Origin: Nocardiopsis sp. FIRDI 009
GTDB lineage: Bacteria > Actinomycetota > Actinomycetes > Streptosporangiales > Streptosporangiaceae
Length of the DNA: 64,000 nt
Assembly: GCF_003386285.1 (NCBI RefSeq)
Contig: NZ_QPNC01000005.1
Span: 62,001-126,000 of the forward strand
Direction of reading: 5' to 3'
Positions 21,801-32,500 of the stretch are shown in pieces. A model generated the notes under the pieces. It had not been told where the DNA came from, searched no databases, and saw nothing but the letters and a program-made list of their open reading frames with translations. A program made the position numbers and the translations under genes. Numbering within the stretch: position 1 is the stretch's first letter; each line of letters opens with the position of its first letter.

Positions 21801-24800
21801 TCGCCGACCACGTGTTCGGCGACCGGCCCCTGCTGCCCGGTACCGCCGTGGTGGAACTCCTGCTCCACGCGGGACGCGAGTGCGCCTGCCCCGAGATCGC
21901 CGACCTCACACTGCGGGCGCCGGTGGAGCTGCCCTCCGACGACGCCGAGGGAGGGCTCCGCATCCAGGTCGTGGTCGACCCCCCGGGTGACGGCGGGACC
22001 CGCGGCGTGCGCGTGCTGTCACTCCCCCCCGACGGCCACGACTGGATCCTGCACGCCGAGGGAGAGCTCGTCCCGGAGAGCGGAGAGCGACCGCCCGCCG
22101 CCGGGGCGCCCCGAGCGGACGCCGTGCCGCTGCCCGTGACGGGCGCCTACGAGCGGTTCGCCGCGCACGGCTACGGCTACGGGCCGGCCTTCCGGAACCT
22201 GCGCGCCGCGTGGGAGGACGACACCGGCGTGGGAGGTGAGGCCGTACTCGACACCCCGCCGGGCGACGCCCCCGACATGGTGGGCCCCCACCCCGCGCTG
22301 ACCGACGCCGGACTGCACGCCCTGTTGCTGCACCACCTCGAAGGAAACGGGGAGCGGCGGTCCCCGATGCCGTTCGCCTGGCACGGGGTCCGCCTCCACG
22401 CGGCCGACACCGTCCCACGGCTGCGTACCAGGGCCACCAGGACCGGCCCCGACACGTGGTCGGTCGCCTACACGACCCCCGACGGCACACCGGTCCTGTC
22501 GATCGACCGCCTGACCGTGCGCGAGGCCCCGGCCGCCGCCGAGCCGCCCGCCCTCTTCCACCAGGACTGGACGGCACTGGCGGACCCCGGCGACGGTGCT
22601 CGCGCGCTCCGCCCCCACACCTGGGTGGCCGTCGGCGCCCAGGGGCCGGAGGGCGTGGCACACCACCCCGACCCGGCCGCTCTGCGGCAGGCGCTCGACG
22701 CGGGCGCTCCCGTGCCGGAACTGATCGTGGTGCCCGCCGGAGGAGGCACCGGCCCCGTCCCCGACCGGGTCCGCGCCGAACTGCTCCGCGTCCTGGACCT
22801 GGTCCAACCCTGGCTGGACGACGAACGCCTCGGCGCGACCAGGATCGCCGTCGCCACCGACGGCGCGGTGCGGCTCCCGCACGACTCCGCCGGAGCCGAG
22901 CCGGCCGACCTGGCCGGGGCCGCCGTGTGGGGACTCCTGGCGTCGGCCGAGACCGAGAACCCCGGCCGCTTCCTCCTCCTGGACACCGACCGGCTCGACA
23001 CCGCCGTCGTCGCGGCCGCCGCCGCGACCGGGGAACCGCGTGTGGCCGTCCGCGAGGGCCGCCTGTACGCCCCCCGCCTGGCCGAGGCCCGCGCCGACCG
23101 CGACGGCATCCACCCGCCGCGGCGCCGCACCGACTGGCGGCTGGACGCGCGCGTCCCGGGACGGGTCGACGGGCTCGCCCCCGTCCCCGACCCCGACCAG
23201 CGCCGCTCCCTGGAACCGGACGAGATCCGCGTCGCGGTCCGCGCCGCCGGGATCAACTTCCGCGACGTCCTGATCACCGTGGGCACGTACCCCGAACCCG
23301 GGAGCATCGGGAACGAGGGCGCCGGCGTCGTCCTGGAGGTCGGCCCGGGCGTGACCGACCTCGTCCCGGGCGACCGGGTGATGGGCCTCTTCCCCGGCGC
23401 GTTCGGCCCGGTCGCCGTCGCCCGCCGCGACCTCGTGGCTCCGGTGCCACCGGGGTGGGACGACGCCTCGGCCGCCGCCGTGCCCGCCGCCTACCTGACC
23501 GCCTACCTCGCCCTGGTGGAGGACGCCGGGCTCAGGGCCGGTGAGACGGTGCTCGTCCACTCGGCCGCCGGAGGCGTGGGCCAGGCGGCCGTGCACCTGG
23601 CCCGACACCTGGGCGCCAGGGTCCTGGCGACAGCGAGCCCCGAGAAGTGGAAGGTGCTGCGGGAGCAGGGGATCGAGGAGGACCACCTCGCGCACTCGCG
23701 CCGACTCGACTTCGAGGACCGCTTCCGCGCGTCGGCCCCGCCCGTGGACGTCGTCCTCAACTCCCTCACCGGTGCGGCGGTCGACGCGTCGCTGCGGCTG
23801 ACGGCGCCCGGCGGCCGCTTCGTGGAGCTGGGCCGCAGCGAACTCCGCGACCCCGCGCGCGTCGCGGCCGACCACGACGGTGTCCGCTACCTCCCGTTCA
23901 CCCTGAGGCTGACGGACTCCGCCCGCGTCCGGCGCGCCTTCGCCGCCCTCGCACCCCTGCTGGAGAAGGGGGAGTTGCCCGGCGTACGGGTCACCCGATA
24001 CCCCGTCGAACGGGCGGTCGACGCCTTCCGCCACATGCAGCGGGGACACAACGTCGGCAAACTCGTCCTGGACATGTCCACACGGCTGCGGCCCGGCGGC
24101 ACGGTCCTGGTCACCGGCGGGACCGGCACCCTCGGCGCCCACGTCGCCCGCCACCTGGTCGTCCGGCACGGTGTCACCCGCCTGCTGCTGGTCGGGCGCC
24201 GCGGCGCCGACGCCCCCGGCACGGCCCGACTCGTGGCCGGACTCGGCGCTCTGGGCGCCCACGTGACCGTCGCCGCCTGCGACGTCGCCGACCCCGCGCA
24301 GGTGCGGGCCCTCCTGGACACGGTGCCCGACGACCACCCGCTCGTCGGTGTGGTCCACGCCGCGGGTGTGGTCGACGACGCCACCGCCGCCCGGCTCGAC
24401 CCCCCGACCCTGGAGCGGGTCCTGCGGCCCAAGGTCGACGGGGCGTGGAACCTGCATCTGGCCACCGCCGATCTCGACCTGGACGCCTTCGTGCTGTTCT
24501 CCTCGGCCGCCGGGGTGTTCGGCGCGGCCGGCCAGGCGGGATACGCGGCGGCCAACTCCTTCCTGGACGCCCTCGCCCACCACCGCCGTTCCCTGGGGCT
24601 GCCCGCGCAGTCCCTGGCCTGGGGGTGGTGGGCTGACCAGAGCGAGTCCACCGCCCACCTCGGCGACGTCGACACCGCCCGGATGGTCCGGACCTGGGGG
24701 GTGGAGGCCATCGGCGCCGACGAGGGCCTGGCGCTCATGGACGCCGCCGCGGACACCGGAGACGCCCACCTGTTGCCCGTACCGATGGACCTGGCCGGGC

Positions 24801-26083
24801 TGCGCGCGCGTGCGACCTCTGCCGAGGACGTCCCGCCGCTGCTGCGCGACCTCGTCCGGGTCCGGGACTCGGGCCGCTCCGCCCCCGGACCGGACGCGGC
24901 CGCCCGGCTGAGGGACAGCGCCCCCGGAACCGAGCGCCGCGCACTGCTGGCGGATCTCATCGGGGAGCGCGCCGCCGAGATCCTCGGCCACCCCGCGGGC
25001 CACCGGGTGGCGGCCGACCAGGACTTCCTGGAGGCGGGTTTCGACTCCCTCACCGCCGTCGAACTCCGCAACCACCTGCGCGAGGCCACCGGACTGCGGC
25101 TGCCCGCCGCCGTGGTGTTCGCGCACCGGACCCCGGAGTCGCTGGCCGCCCACGTGGACGCGGAGATGGGCGTCGGGACACCGGACACGCCGACCGGGTC
25201 GACGCCGCCGGACACCCCGGCCGGGGCGACCGGAACCGCCGACAGCGACGGCGCCGCCGACGGTCTGGTCGGGCGCTTCCGGGCCGCCTGCCGGGACGGG
25301 CGGCCGGAGGAGGCGGTCGCGCTGGTCCGCGCCCAGGCGCGCGACCGGTCGGTGCTCACCGGCGACGACCCCTGGCCGGTCGGGCCCGTGCCGCTCGCCA
25401 CCGGCCCCGCGCACCCGGTCCTGGTCTGCCTGCCGTCCCTCGTCATGACCTCGGGCGCGCAGGAGTTCGCCCGGTTCGCGGCCCGGTCCCGCGGACACCG
25501 CCGGGTCCTGGTCCTCCCGGCGCCCGGGTTCGTGGCGGGCGAGCGCCTGCCCGCCGACCGCGCGGTCCTGGCCGCCGGCCAGGCCGACGCCGCGCTCCGG
25601 GCAGCGGACGGAGCACCGTTCGTCCTGGTGGGGCGTTCGTCGGGCGGGTGGGCGGCACACGCGGTCGCCGGGGAACTGCACCGTCGCGGCCGTCCGCCCC
25701 AGGGGCTCGTGCTGCTCGACACACCCCTGCCGGACGAGCCGGGCGTGCTGCCGATCGTCACCGAGTCGGTGACCGCGCGGGCCGGTGAGTTCGAACTCCT
25801 GGACACGACGCGGTTGACCGCGATGGGCGGCTACCTCGACCTGTTCGCCGACTGGCGTCCCGACCCCCTGCCGGTCCCGACCGTCCAGATCCGCCCGCGC
25901 CATCCGGTCCGCACCGCGTCGGGCGCGGAACTCGGGGTCGGGTGGCGGTGGCCGGTGGAGCACACCAGCGTCGAGGTCCCCGGCGACCACCTCACCATGT
26001 TGGAGGAGCACGCCGGGACCACGGCGGAGGCGGTCGAGGACGCGGTCGGTCAGATCGTGGCGGTGTCGATGACGAACCGGTAG
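18845..26083 (+). CDS. Modular PKS: module 3, KS-AT-DH-ER-KR-ACP-TE
   Basis: A 2412-residue terminal PKS. An N-terminal docking coiled coil starts [15 protein letters not shown] has Cys204. AT has Ser671 in GHSQG but YGSH at 771-774 instead of YASH or HAFH. DH has H989 and D1154, with Asp instead of the second Gly of HxxxGxxxxP. ER has HSAAGGVG near 1572, with Tyr at the position linked to methyl configuration. KR has TGGTGTLG, a VDD motif and Tyr1900. ACP has Ser2068. TE has Ser2265 in GRSSG and His2382 in GDH. Chain release by the TE could be hydrolysis or lactonisation. I chose ATG 18845 for its docking-domain start and the GGTGAGG upstream; the open frame extends further 5' but only as a shadow of the preceding gene. 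The 3' end overlaps the convergent dehydrogenase gene by 34 bases. Confidence 0.95.
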   Translation: MSDDAKLLDYLKRVTADLRRARAELEDLRSRDREPVAIVGMGCRLPGGVDSPEALWRLLEDQVDAVGEPPADRGWDLDSLTDRLGRTHWGGFLDDVAGFDADFFGVSPREAAAMDPQQRLMLEVSWEAIERAGIDPVSLAGSPTGVFTGISTNDYAAGSAAGSLPVPEEAEGYLLTGTATSVASGRVAYTLGLAGPALTVDTACSSSSVAVHLAVGALRRGECSLALAGGATVMTGPALFTELAKQGGLASDGRCRAFGAGADGAGFSEGAGVVLLERLSDARRNGRRVLAVIRGTAVNSDGASNGLTAPSGPAQVRVVRAALADAGLAPGDIDAVEAHGTGTELGDPIEAQALMDVFGPGRGAGTVGVGSLKSNIGHTQAAAGVAGLMKMVLALRHGMLPRTLHAEEPTPHVDWESGRLRVLSEARRWERGERPRRAGVSSFGISGTNAHLIVEEAPAEPPAPTFATSAAPARSEEPRPLVDGPVPWLLSARTGPALAEQAARLRARLADDTAPGAAEVARALATTRTAFTRRAAVVGADRAELMDGLAALADGHRTEGVVTGTAAGSGRLAGPVFVFPGQGGQWPAMARGLLASSRVFADTVAECEAALAPFTDWSLGAVLRGEPGAPGFAGPDARADVVQPVLWAVTVSLARLWRAAGVEPAAVVGHSQGEIAAACVAGALSLEEGARVSALRSRVFEDLIGRCRMAAVRVGPERLAELVAPWRGRVAVGGVSGPESTIVSGDGAAVAEFVAACERDGVRVRPFDFDYGSHSFPIDRVRDRLLSDLAGIRPRAGDVPFYSTVSTTPEWSPESAPPLTPLDGAGLDAHYWYRNLRHPVLLAPVIAGLARRHGAFVEVGPHQVLSPAMAETLEAAGADRPVIGTLRRDEDGPTRFVTALAEAHCQGVGVDWERVTADPGRAPVELPTYPFQRRRHWLSDPRPSGDPAALGVRDAGHPLLGARIPLAETGQTMFTGLLDTGRHPWLADHVFGDRPLLPGTAVVELLLHAGRECACPEIADLTLRAPVELPSDDAEGGLRIQVVVDPPGDGGTRGVRVLSLPPDGHDWILHAEGELVPESGERPPAAGAPRADAVPLPVTGAYERFAAHGYGYGPAFRNLRAAWEDDTGVGGEAVLDTPPGDAPDMVGPHPALTDAGLHALLLHHLEGNGERRSPMPFAWHGVRLHAADTVPRLRTRATRTGPDTWSVAYTTPDGTPVLSIDRLTVREAPAAAEPPALFHQDWTALADPGDGARALRPHTWVAVGAQGPEGVAHHPDPAALRQALDAGAPVPELIVVPAGGGTGPVPDRVRAELLRVLDLVQPWLDDERLGATRIAVATDGAVRLPHDSAGAEPADLAGAAVWGLLASAETENPGRFLLLDTDRLDTAVVAAAAATGEPRVAVREGRLYAPRLAEARADRDGIHPPRRRTDWRLDARVPGRVDGLAPVPDPDQRRSLEPDEIRVAVRAAGINFRDVLITVGTYPEPGSIGNEGAGVVLEVGPGVTDLVPGDRVMGLFPGAFGPVAVARRDLVAPVPPGWDDASAAAVPAAYLTAYLALVEDAGLRAGETVLVHSAAGGVGQAAVHLARHLGARVLATASPEKWKVLREQGIEEDHLAHSRRLDFEDRFRASAPPVDVVLNSLTGAAVDASLRLTAPGGRFVELGRSELRDPARVAADHDGVRYLPFTLRLTDSARVRRAFAALAPLLEKGELPGVRVTRYPVERAVDAFRHMQRGHNVGKLVLDMSTRLRPGGTVLVTGGTGTLGAHVARHLVVRHGVTRLLLVGRRGADAPGTARLVAGLGALGAHVTVAACDVADPAQVRALLDTVPDDHPLVGVVHAAGVVDDATAARLDPPTLERVLRPKVDGAWNLHLATADLDLDAFVLFSSAAGVFGAAGQAGYAAANSFLDALAHHRRSLGLPAQSLAWGWWADQSESTAHLGDVDTARMVRTWGVEAIGADEGLALMDAAADTGDAHLLPVPMDLAGLRARATSAEDVPPLLRDLVRVRDSGRSAPGPDAAARLRDSAPGTERRALLADLIGERAAEILGHPAGHRVAADQDFLEAGFDSLTAVELRNHLREATGLRLPAAVVFAHRTPESLAAHVDAEMGVGTPDTPTGSTPPDTPAGATGTADSDGAADGLVGRFRAACRDGRPEEAVALVRAQARDRSVLTGDDPWPVGPVPLATGPAHPVLVCLPSLVMTSGAQEFARFAARSRGHRRVLVLPAPGFVAGERLPADRAVLAAGQADAALRAADGAPFVLVGRSSGGWAAHAVAGELHRRGRPPQGLVLLDTPLPDEPGVLPIVTESVTARAGEFELLDTTRLTAMGGYLDLFADWRPDPLPVPTVQIRPRHPVRTASGAELGVGWRWPVEHTSVEVPGDHLTMLEEHAGTTAEAVEDAVGQIVAVSMTNR
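19437..19725 (+). repeat. KS-coding tracts nearly identical to 14578-14866
   Basis: Partner copy of the repeat in module 2, offset by 4859 bases. Sequence between the two perfect tracts is similar but diverged. This mosaic pattern fits gene conversion or recent module duplication. Confidence 0.8.
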
Positions 26084-27090
26084 CGCACGTCGCTGTCGAC
26101 CACGCGCCGCCACGCCTCGTTGACCTCCTCGGCGCGGATCACCTCGATCTCCGCGCCGAGGCCGTGCTCGGCGCAGAAGTCCAGCATCTCCTGGGTCTGT
26201 GGGATGCCGCCGATCATCGACCCCACCAGGCTGCGACCGCCCGTCAACAGGGAGAAGAGGTTCAACGAGATCGGGTCGTCCGGGGCGCCGACGTTGGCCA
26301 GCACGCCCCCCGGCCGCAGCAGGCCGAGGTACCGGTCGAAGTCGAGCGCCACCGACACCGTCGACAGGATCAGGTCGAAGGTCGCGGCCAGGGAGTCGAA
26401 GGTCGCCGGGTCGCTGGTCGCGTGGTAGTGGTCGGCGCCCATGCGCAGGCCGTCGTCGCGCTTGCGCAGGGACTGGCTGAGCACGGTGACCTCGGCGCCC
26501 ATGGCGTGCGCCAGCTTCACCCCCATGTGGCCCAGGCCGCCCAAGCCCAGGACGGCGACCCTCGAACCGGGGCCGACCCCGAAGCGCCGCAGTGGCGAGT
26601 AGGAGGTGATGCCCGCGCACAGCAGGGGGGTGGCCCGGTCCAGGGGCAGGGAGTCGGGGACGCGCAGCACGTACCTCTCGTCCACCACGATGCCGGTGGA
26701 GTAGCCGCCGTAGGTGGGCTCCCCCCGCCGGTCGAGGCCGTTGTAGGTCACGGTCATGCCCTCGGCGCAGTACTGCTCCAGCCCCTTCTCGCAGTAGGCG
26801 CACTCGCGGCAGGAGTCGACGAAGCAGCCGACCCCCACGCGGTCGCCGACCCGGTACCGGGTCACCGCCGAGCCGACCTCGGCGACCACGCCCGTGATCT
26901 CGTGGCCGGGGACCATGGGGAAGATCGACTCTCCCCACCCCTCGTTGGCCTGGTGGATGTCGGAGTGGCAGATGCCGGCGTACCTGATGTCGATCCGGAC
27001 GTCGGACTCGCCGACGGGACGCCGCTCGATCGTGGTGCGCTCCAACGGTGCCTTGGCGGCGGGTGCGGCGTAGGCGGCGACAGTGGTCAT
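26050..27090 (-). CDS. Zinc-dependent alcohol dehydrogenase (cinnamyl-alcohol/YahK type)
   Basis: A 346-residue medium-chain Zn-dependent dehydrogenase that interconverts alcohols and aldehydes with NAD(P)H. Catalytic zinc ligands are in the CHSDIH and GHE motifs of the first 70 residues. The structural zinc cluster is the [15 protein letters not shown] stretch. The nucleotide-binding GLGGLGH motif is near the centre. I chose ATG 27090 because GGAGAAT lies just upstream; the longer open frame to 27312 runs through a hairpin and the divergent promoter. It is convergent with, and overlaps, the last PKS gene by 34 bases, and is divergent from an MmyB-type regulator. A tailoring role for the polyketide is possible but unproven; a general aldehyde reductase controlled by the divergent regulator is equally likely. 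Confidence 0.92.
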   Translation of the reverse strand: MTTVAAYAAPAAKAPLERTTIERRPVGESDVRIDIRYAGICHSDIHQANEGWGESIFPMVPGHEITGVVAEVGSAVTRYRVGDRVGVGCFVDSCRECAYCEKGLEQYCAEGMTVTYNGLDRRGEPTYGGYSTGIVVDERYVLRVPDSLPLDRATPLLCAGITSYSPLRRFGVGPGSRVAVLGLGGLGHMGVKLAHAMGAEVTVLSQSLRKRDDGLRMGADHYHATSDPATFDSLAATFDLILSTVSVALDFDRYLGLLRPGGVLANVGAPDDPISLNLFSLLTGGRSLVGSMIGGIPQTQEMLDFCAEHGLGAEIEVIRAEEVNEAWRRVVDSDVRYRFVIDTATI

Positions 27091-27110
27091 CGAAGGGATT
27101 CTCCTCGGGT

Positions 27111-27155
27111 TCGTCCTCGCGTCCGCCGCTCCCTGACGGGCGGACGCGAGGACGA
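27111..27155 (-). promoter_or_regulatory. 17-bp perfect inverted repeat upstream of the dehydrogenase
   Basis: Perfect 17-bp arms (27111-27127 and 27139-27155) are separated by 11 bases, starting 21 bases upstream of the dehydrogenase start. It lies in the divergent spacer with the XRE gene. A second, smaller inverted repeat (CGCCCG-N8-CGGGCG) sits at 27190-27209. It may be an mRNA leader hairpin or an operator for the adjacent regulator; the sequence alone does not decide. Confidence 0.6.
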
Positions 27156-27265
27156 GTGTGCCGAACGGGCCGGGGCGCACCCAGCCCCCCGCCCGACGTA
27201 AGACGGGCGTGCCTACCACCACTGGGAACAGCCTCAGGGACGGGAGGTCGGGAATACTGGCGGGT

Positions 27266-28228
27266 ATGGACGAGCAACCAGACGGGGGGAGCACGGCCCC
27301 CCGCGAGGACACCGCCCCCCAATCCGAGACCGACCCCCTCCCGGAGGCCGACCCGCCGCTCGACCGGCGCGCCGAGCTCAGCGAGTTCCTGCGCTCCCGA
27401 CGCGCACGCCTGAAACCCGAGGACGTCGGCCTGCCCGACGTCGGCCGCTACCGGCGTGTGCCGGGGCTGCGCCGGGAGGAACTGGCCCAGCTCGCCGGGG
27501 TCTCCGTCGCCTACTACACCCGTCTGGAGCAGGGCCGGGGGCAGGGCGTGTCCTCGGAGGTGCTCGACGCGATCGCGCGGACCCTCCGGTTGACGGCCGC
27601 CGAACACGCCCACCTGACCCACCTGGCCCAGCCGAAGCGGCACAGGAGGAAGCCCGCCGCGCGTACGCAGCAGGTGCGCTCCTCCCTGCGGCAGTTGCTG
27701 GACAGCCTGACCGGGGTGCCCGCGTACGTGATCGGTCGCCGCCTGGACATCCTCGCCTGGAACCGGATGGCGACGGCGCTGTTCGGGGACTGGGGCGCGC
27801 TGCCGCCACGGGAGCGCAACTGGGCACGCCTGGTGTTCCTGCGCCCGGACTACCGCGAGGTGTTCGCGGAGTGGGAGACCAAGGCCTCCGACACGGTCAG
27901 TCAGCTGCGCATGGACGCCGGGTACCACGTGGACGACGCCCAGTTGGCGGCCCTGGTCGGTGAGCTGTCGATGAAGAGCGACGTGTTCCGGCGACTGTGG
28001 GCGGCGCACGACGTGAAGGACCGCGGACACGGGGTCAAGCGGATCCGGCACCCGGTGGCGGGGGAGCTGACGCTGTCCTTCGAGACGTTCGCCCTGCCGC
28101 ACGACCCCCACCAGTTCCTGGTGACCTACCACGCCGAACCCGGATCACCGTCGGAGGAGGCCCTGAGGCTGGTCGGCAGCTGGGGCGCGGACCCGTCCTA
28201 CCTGGACACGCCGGCGCCTCCGTCGTGA
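27266..28228 (+). CDS. XRE-family regulator with MmyB-like ligand-binding domain
   Basis: A 320-residue transcription factor. A helix-turn-helix lies at about residues 65-125 ([23 protein letters not shown]). A MmyB-type PAS-like ligand-binding domain follows, recognised by [25 protein letters not shown] and the C-terminal [14 protein letters not shown] block. Family members are commonly divergent from an oxidoreductase gene that they regulate, as here with the dehydrogenase at 26050-27090. Fatty-acid-like ligands have been proposed for the family. The ATG at 27266 follows an AATACT hexamer by only eight bases, so the transcript may be nearly leaderless. The N-terminal 45 residues are acidic and disordered. 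Confidence 0.92.
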   Translation: MDEQPDGGSTAPREDTAPQSETDPLPEADPPLDRRAELSEFLRSRRARLKPEDVGLPDVGRYRRVPGLRREELAQLAGVSVAYYTRLEQGRGQGVSSEVLDAIARTLRLTAAEHAHLTHLAQPKRHRRKPAARTQQVRSSLRQLLDSLTGVPAYVIGRRLDILAWNRMATALFGDWGALPPRERNWARLVFLRPDYREVFAEWETKASDTVSQLRMDAGYHVDDAQLAALVGELSMKSDVFRRLWAAHDVKDRGHGVKRIRHPVAGELTLSFETFALPHDPHQFLVTYHAEPGSPSEEALRLVGSWGADPSYLDTPAPPS

Positions 28229-28249
28229 GGGGCGGCGCGCGCCGGGGCC

Positions 28250-28621
28250 TCAGTCCCCCGGGAGGCTGATGTGGTAGGTCTTGCGGAGCGTCTCGTGGAC
28301 GGTCCAGGTGGTGCGGTCGCCCTCGCGCAGGACGCAGGCGTCGCCGGGGCCGACCTCCAGGGTGGGGCCGCCGTCCACCTCGATGGTGGCGCGTCCGCTC
28401 ACCACCACGAAGAGCTCGTCGGCCTCGGTGTCGGTGACCACGCCCGGCGTGATCTGCCACAGTCCGCGGATCTGGGTCCCGTCGGCGGACTCCCACAGCA
28501 CCCTGCCGGTCACCACGGGGTCTCCGGAGACGATCTGTTCGGGGTCGAGCGGCTCCGGCTCCAGGTCGGCGTCGGCGATGTGGAGGGAGAAGGGGGCACT
28601 GGCCTGGTCGTTCGTCGTCAT
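28250..28621 (-). CDS. Small cupin-domain protein
   Basis: A 123-residue single-domain cupin resembling the EutQ/DUF861 group. The fold is indicated by GLWQITPGVVTDTEADELFVVVSGRATIEV and the second motif GPGDACVLREGDRTTWTVHE. The substrate is not predictable. It is convergent with the XRE gene, 22 bases away. On the minus strand a TAGGGT hexamer stands about eight bases before the ATG, so a leaderless transcript is likely and the absence of a good ribosome site is explained. Confidence 0.82.
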   Translation of the reverse strand: MTTNDQASAPFSLHIADADLEPEPLDPEQIVSGDPVVTGRVLWESADGTQIRGLWQITPGVVTDTEADELFVVVSGRATIEVDGGPTLEVGPGDACVLREGDRTTWTVHETLRKTYHISLPGD

Positions 28622-28717
28622 GGCAGGAAACCCTAGCCCGACGGTCGCCGCCCGGAGGAGGACATGGTGTCAACGATCCGCCACGGTGTGGGACACCCCG
28701 TCAACGCCCGGCCGGGA

Positions 28718-29302
28718 TCAGCCGGCGGCTGCGCCCAGCAGGTCGAGCAGGTCGTCGACGAGGTCGTCCGGTCCCGCCCGTCCCCCGCCGCCTGGGAGCA
28801 GATGTCCGGCCAGGTGCAGGTCGACCGCCCCGTGCACCACGGCCAGCAGGAGCGCGGTGCGCCGTTCCGGGTCGCCGCCGGGGACGACGCCGTCGCGCTG
28901 GCACTGGGCGACCACGGCCGTCAGCGCGGCCCGGGCCCGACCGGCCGCGCGGTCGAGGTCCTCCCGGGGACGGGGCCGGGAGCCGAAGACCAGCCGGAAC
29001 CGCGTCGGGTGCTCCAGGGCCCAGGCGGTGTAGGAGCGCAGCACGGTCCGCAGGGCGTCCTGGGAGCTGAGGGACTGGCGGGCGGCGCCGTCGACGATCT
29101 CGCCCAGCCGTTCGAGCTCGCGGACGGCCACGGCGGCGAGCAGCGCCTCCCTGTCGGCGAAGTGCTCGTGGGGTGCCGTGTGGGACACCCCGGCCAGCCG
29201 TCCGACCTCCCGCAGCGTGACCGCGTCGATCCCGCCCGAGTCCAGCAGGGCGCTGGCCGAGGCCACCAGGGCGGCGCGCGTGTCCTTGGGCTCCTTGGGC
29301 AT
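28718..29302 (-). CDS. TetR-family transcriptional regulator
   Basis: A 194-residue TetR repressor. The N-terminal helix-turn-helix (TLREVGRLAGVSHTAPHEHFADREALLAAV) is at about residues 32-62. The C-terminal part with AWALEHPTRFRLVFGS matches the WHG-type ligand domain of TetR_C_13/33-like proteins. I chose ATG 29302, preceded by AGGATGG; a GTG five codons upstream is an alternative. No obvious target gene is divergent, since hrpA starts 219 bases away on the other strand. A TetR-type palindrome exists at 41229-41244, but nothing ties it to this protein. Confidence 0.88.
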   Translation of the reverse strand: MPKEPKDTRAALVASASALLDSGGIDAVTLREVGRLAGVSHTAPHEHFADREALLAAVAVRELERLGEIVDGAARQSLSSQDALRTVLRSYTAWALEHPTRFRLVFGSRPRPREDLDRAAGRARAALTAVVAQCQRDGVVPGGDPERRTALLLAVVHGAVDLHLAGHLLPGGGGRAGPDDLVDDLLDLLGAAAG

Positions 29303-29521
29303 GCTCCATCCTGGCACAGGGCGGAGGGGGACGGCCGCTGCCAGGGGCCGGGCCGACCGGGTGGGACTCCCCCCCGCGGACAGACGGGGTCCCGGAACAA
29401 TCGGGGAGGGTCCGGTGTTCGCTCCAACGGTCCTCCCGACCCCGCCCGCCCGCGCCGCGCACCGCCTCGGGGCCGAGCCGGGTGAAAAACCGATTGCCCG
29501 CCCTCATAACCTTGATGACTG

Positions 29522-32500
29522 ATGAGCACCACCACGCCCGCGCCCGGCGCGGACACACTGCGATCCCGGCTGCGCGACCTCATGCCGACGGACCGGCACC
29601 GGATCCGCCGCCGTATCGACGGCCTGGCCAAGATCCGCGACGAGCGGCGCCGCGCCTCCGTGACCGAGCAGATCGGCCGGGACATCGACGAGGCCGCCCT
29701 GCGCGTGGACCTGCGCCGCGAGGCCGTGCCCGAGCTGACCTACCCCGAGTCCCTCCCGGTCAGCGCCCGTCGCGAGGACATCGCCGAGGCCATCCGCGAC
29801 CACCAGGTCGTCATCGTCGCCGGTGAGACCGGTTCCGGCAAGACCACGCAGCTGCCCAAGATCTGCCTGGAGCTGGGCCGCGGCGTCATGGGCACCATCG
29901 GCCACACCCAGCCCCGCCGTCTGGCCGCCCGCACGGTCGCCGAGCGCATCGCCGACGAGGTCGGCACCCCGCTCGGCGAGACCGTCGGCTACAAGGTGCG
30001 CTTCACCGACTCCTCCAGCGACAGCACGCTGGTCAAGCTGATGACCGACGGCATCCTGCTCGCCGAGATCCAGCACGACCGCATGCTGCGCGCCTACGAC
30101 ACGCTCATCATCGACGAGGCCCACGAACGCAGCCTCAACATCGACTTCCTCCTCGGCTACCTCAAGCAGCTGCTGCCCAAGCGCCCCGACCTCAAGGTCG
30201 TCATCACCTCGGCGACCATCGACCCCGAACGCTTCTCCCGCCACTTCGACGACGCTCCCATCGTCGAGGTCTCCGGCCGCACCTACCCGGTCGAGGTCCG
30301 CTACCGGCCCATCTCCGACGAGATCCTCGACCCCGAGGAGCGCAACCCCGGCGGCGGCACCGACCGCGACCAGACCCAGGCGATCCTCGACGCCGTCGAC
30401 GAGCTGGGCCGCGAGGCCCCCGGCGACGTCCTCGTCTTCCTCAGCGGTGAACGCGAGATCCGCGACACCGCAGAGGCCCTGGAGAGGAAGAAACTCCCGA
30501 ACACCGAGATCCTCCCGCTCTACGCCCGCCTGTCCGTGGCCGAGCAGAAACGCGTGTGGACCTCCCACCGCGGCCGCCGCATCGTGCTGGCCACCAACGT
30601 CGCCGAGACCTCGCTGACCGTCCCCGGCATCAAGTACGTCATCGACCCCGGCACGGCGCGTATCTCCCGCTACAGCCACCGCACCAAGGTGCAGCGCCTG
30701 CCGATCGAGGCGATCTCCCAGGCCTCGGCCAACCAGCGCAAGGGCCGCTGCGGCCGCGTGTCCGAGGGCATCTGCATCCGGCTGTACTCGGAGGAGGACT
30801 TCCTCTCCCGCCCCGAGTACACCGACCCCGAGATCCTGCGCACCAACCTCGCCTCGGTCATCCTCCAGATGGCCTCCCTCGGGCTGGGCGACGTGGCCGC
30901 CTTCCCGTTCGTGGACGGCCCCGACCACCGCCAGATCAAGGACGGCGTCAACCTCCTCACCGAACTCGGCGCGCTCCATCCGGACCCCTCCGGCAAGAAG
31001 CGGCGCCTGACCCCGATGGGCCGCCGCCTGGCCCAGCTGCCGATCGACCCCCGGCTGGGCCGCATGGTGCTGGAGGCCCAGGAGCGCGACTGCCTGGCCG
31101 AGGTGCTGGTCATCACCTCCGCGCTGTCCATCCAGGACCCGCGTGAGCGCCCCACCGACAGGCAGCAGCAGGCCCAGGCCGCGCACGCCAGGTTCGCCGA
31201 CAAGGAGTCGGATTTCCTGGCCTTCCTCAACCTCTGGAACCACCTGCGCGACCGCCAGCGCGAGCTGTCGGGCAACCAGTTCCGCAAGCTGTGCCGCGAG
31301 GAGTTCCTCAACTACCTGCGTGTCCGCGAGTGGCAGGACATCCACGGCCAGCTCAAGCAGGTGCTGCGGTCCATGGGCGTGGAGGTGCCGCGCCTGCGCG
31401 AGGAGGCCGTCGACACCCGTTCCGTGCACATGTCCCTGCTGGCCGGACTGCTGTCGCACGTCGGCCTCAAGGACCCCGACAAACACGAGTACCTGGGCGG
31501 GCGCGGCGCGCGGTTCGCGATCTTCCCCGGTTCGTCGCTGTTCAAGAAGCAGCCGCGCTTCGTCATGGCCGCCGAGCTGGTGGAGACCTCCAAGCTCTGG
31601 GGCCGCATGGTGGGCAGGATCGAACCGGAGTGGGCCGAGGAGCTCGCCGGGGACATCGTCAAGCGCAACTACAGCGAACCGCACTGGGAGCGCAAGCGCG
31701 GCGCGGTCATGGCCTTCGAGCGCGTCACCCTCTACGGCGTGCCGATCGTCGTGCAGCGCAAGGTGCAGTACGGGCGGATCGACCCGGTGCTCTCCCGCGA
31801 GCTGTTCATCCGGCGTGCGCTGGTCGAGGGCGACTGGGACACCCGACACCACTTCTTCCACGACAACCGCAGGCTCCTGGAGGAGGTCGAGGACCTCGAA
31901 CACCGGGCCCGTCGCCGCGACATCGTCGTCGACGACGAGACGCTGTTCGCCTTCTACGACCGCCGTATCCCCGAGCACGTCGTCTCGGCCGCGCACTTCG
32001 ACTCCTGGTGGAAGAAGGAGCGCCGGACCAACCCCACCCTGCTCGACTTCACCCGCGACGAGCTGATCAACGACGGCGCGGGCGAGGTCAGCGAGGACGA
32101 CTACCCCGACGTGTGGCGCCAGGGGCCCTTCACCTTCCCGCTCACCTACCAGTTCGAGCCGGGCAGCGCCGCCGACGGCGTCACCGCGCACATCCCGCTC
32201 AAGGTGCTCAACCAGGTCGAGGCCGAGGGGTTCGACTGGCAGATCCCCGGCCTGCGCGACGAGCTGGTCACCGCGCTGATCCGTTCGCTGCCCAAGCCGC
32301 TGCGCCGCAACTTCGTCCCGGTCCCGGACCACGCCGCCCGGGCCCTCGCCGGGCTCGTCCCCTACCAGGGCTCCCTCGTGGACGCGCTGGCCGACGAGCT
32401 GACCCGGATGGCGGGGGAGAAGGTGCCCGCGAGCGCCTTCCAGCTGGACCGGGTGCCCGACCACCTGCGCATCACCTTCCGCGCGGTGGACGGCAGGAAC

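Noticed and set aside
22019..28132. 2037-codon minus-strand open frame
   Set aside because: Antisense of PKS module 3 and of the regulator, in a different frame from the real dehydrogenase gene in the middle; no domain in the translation.
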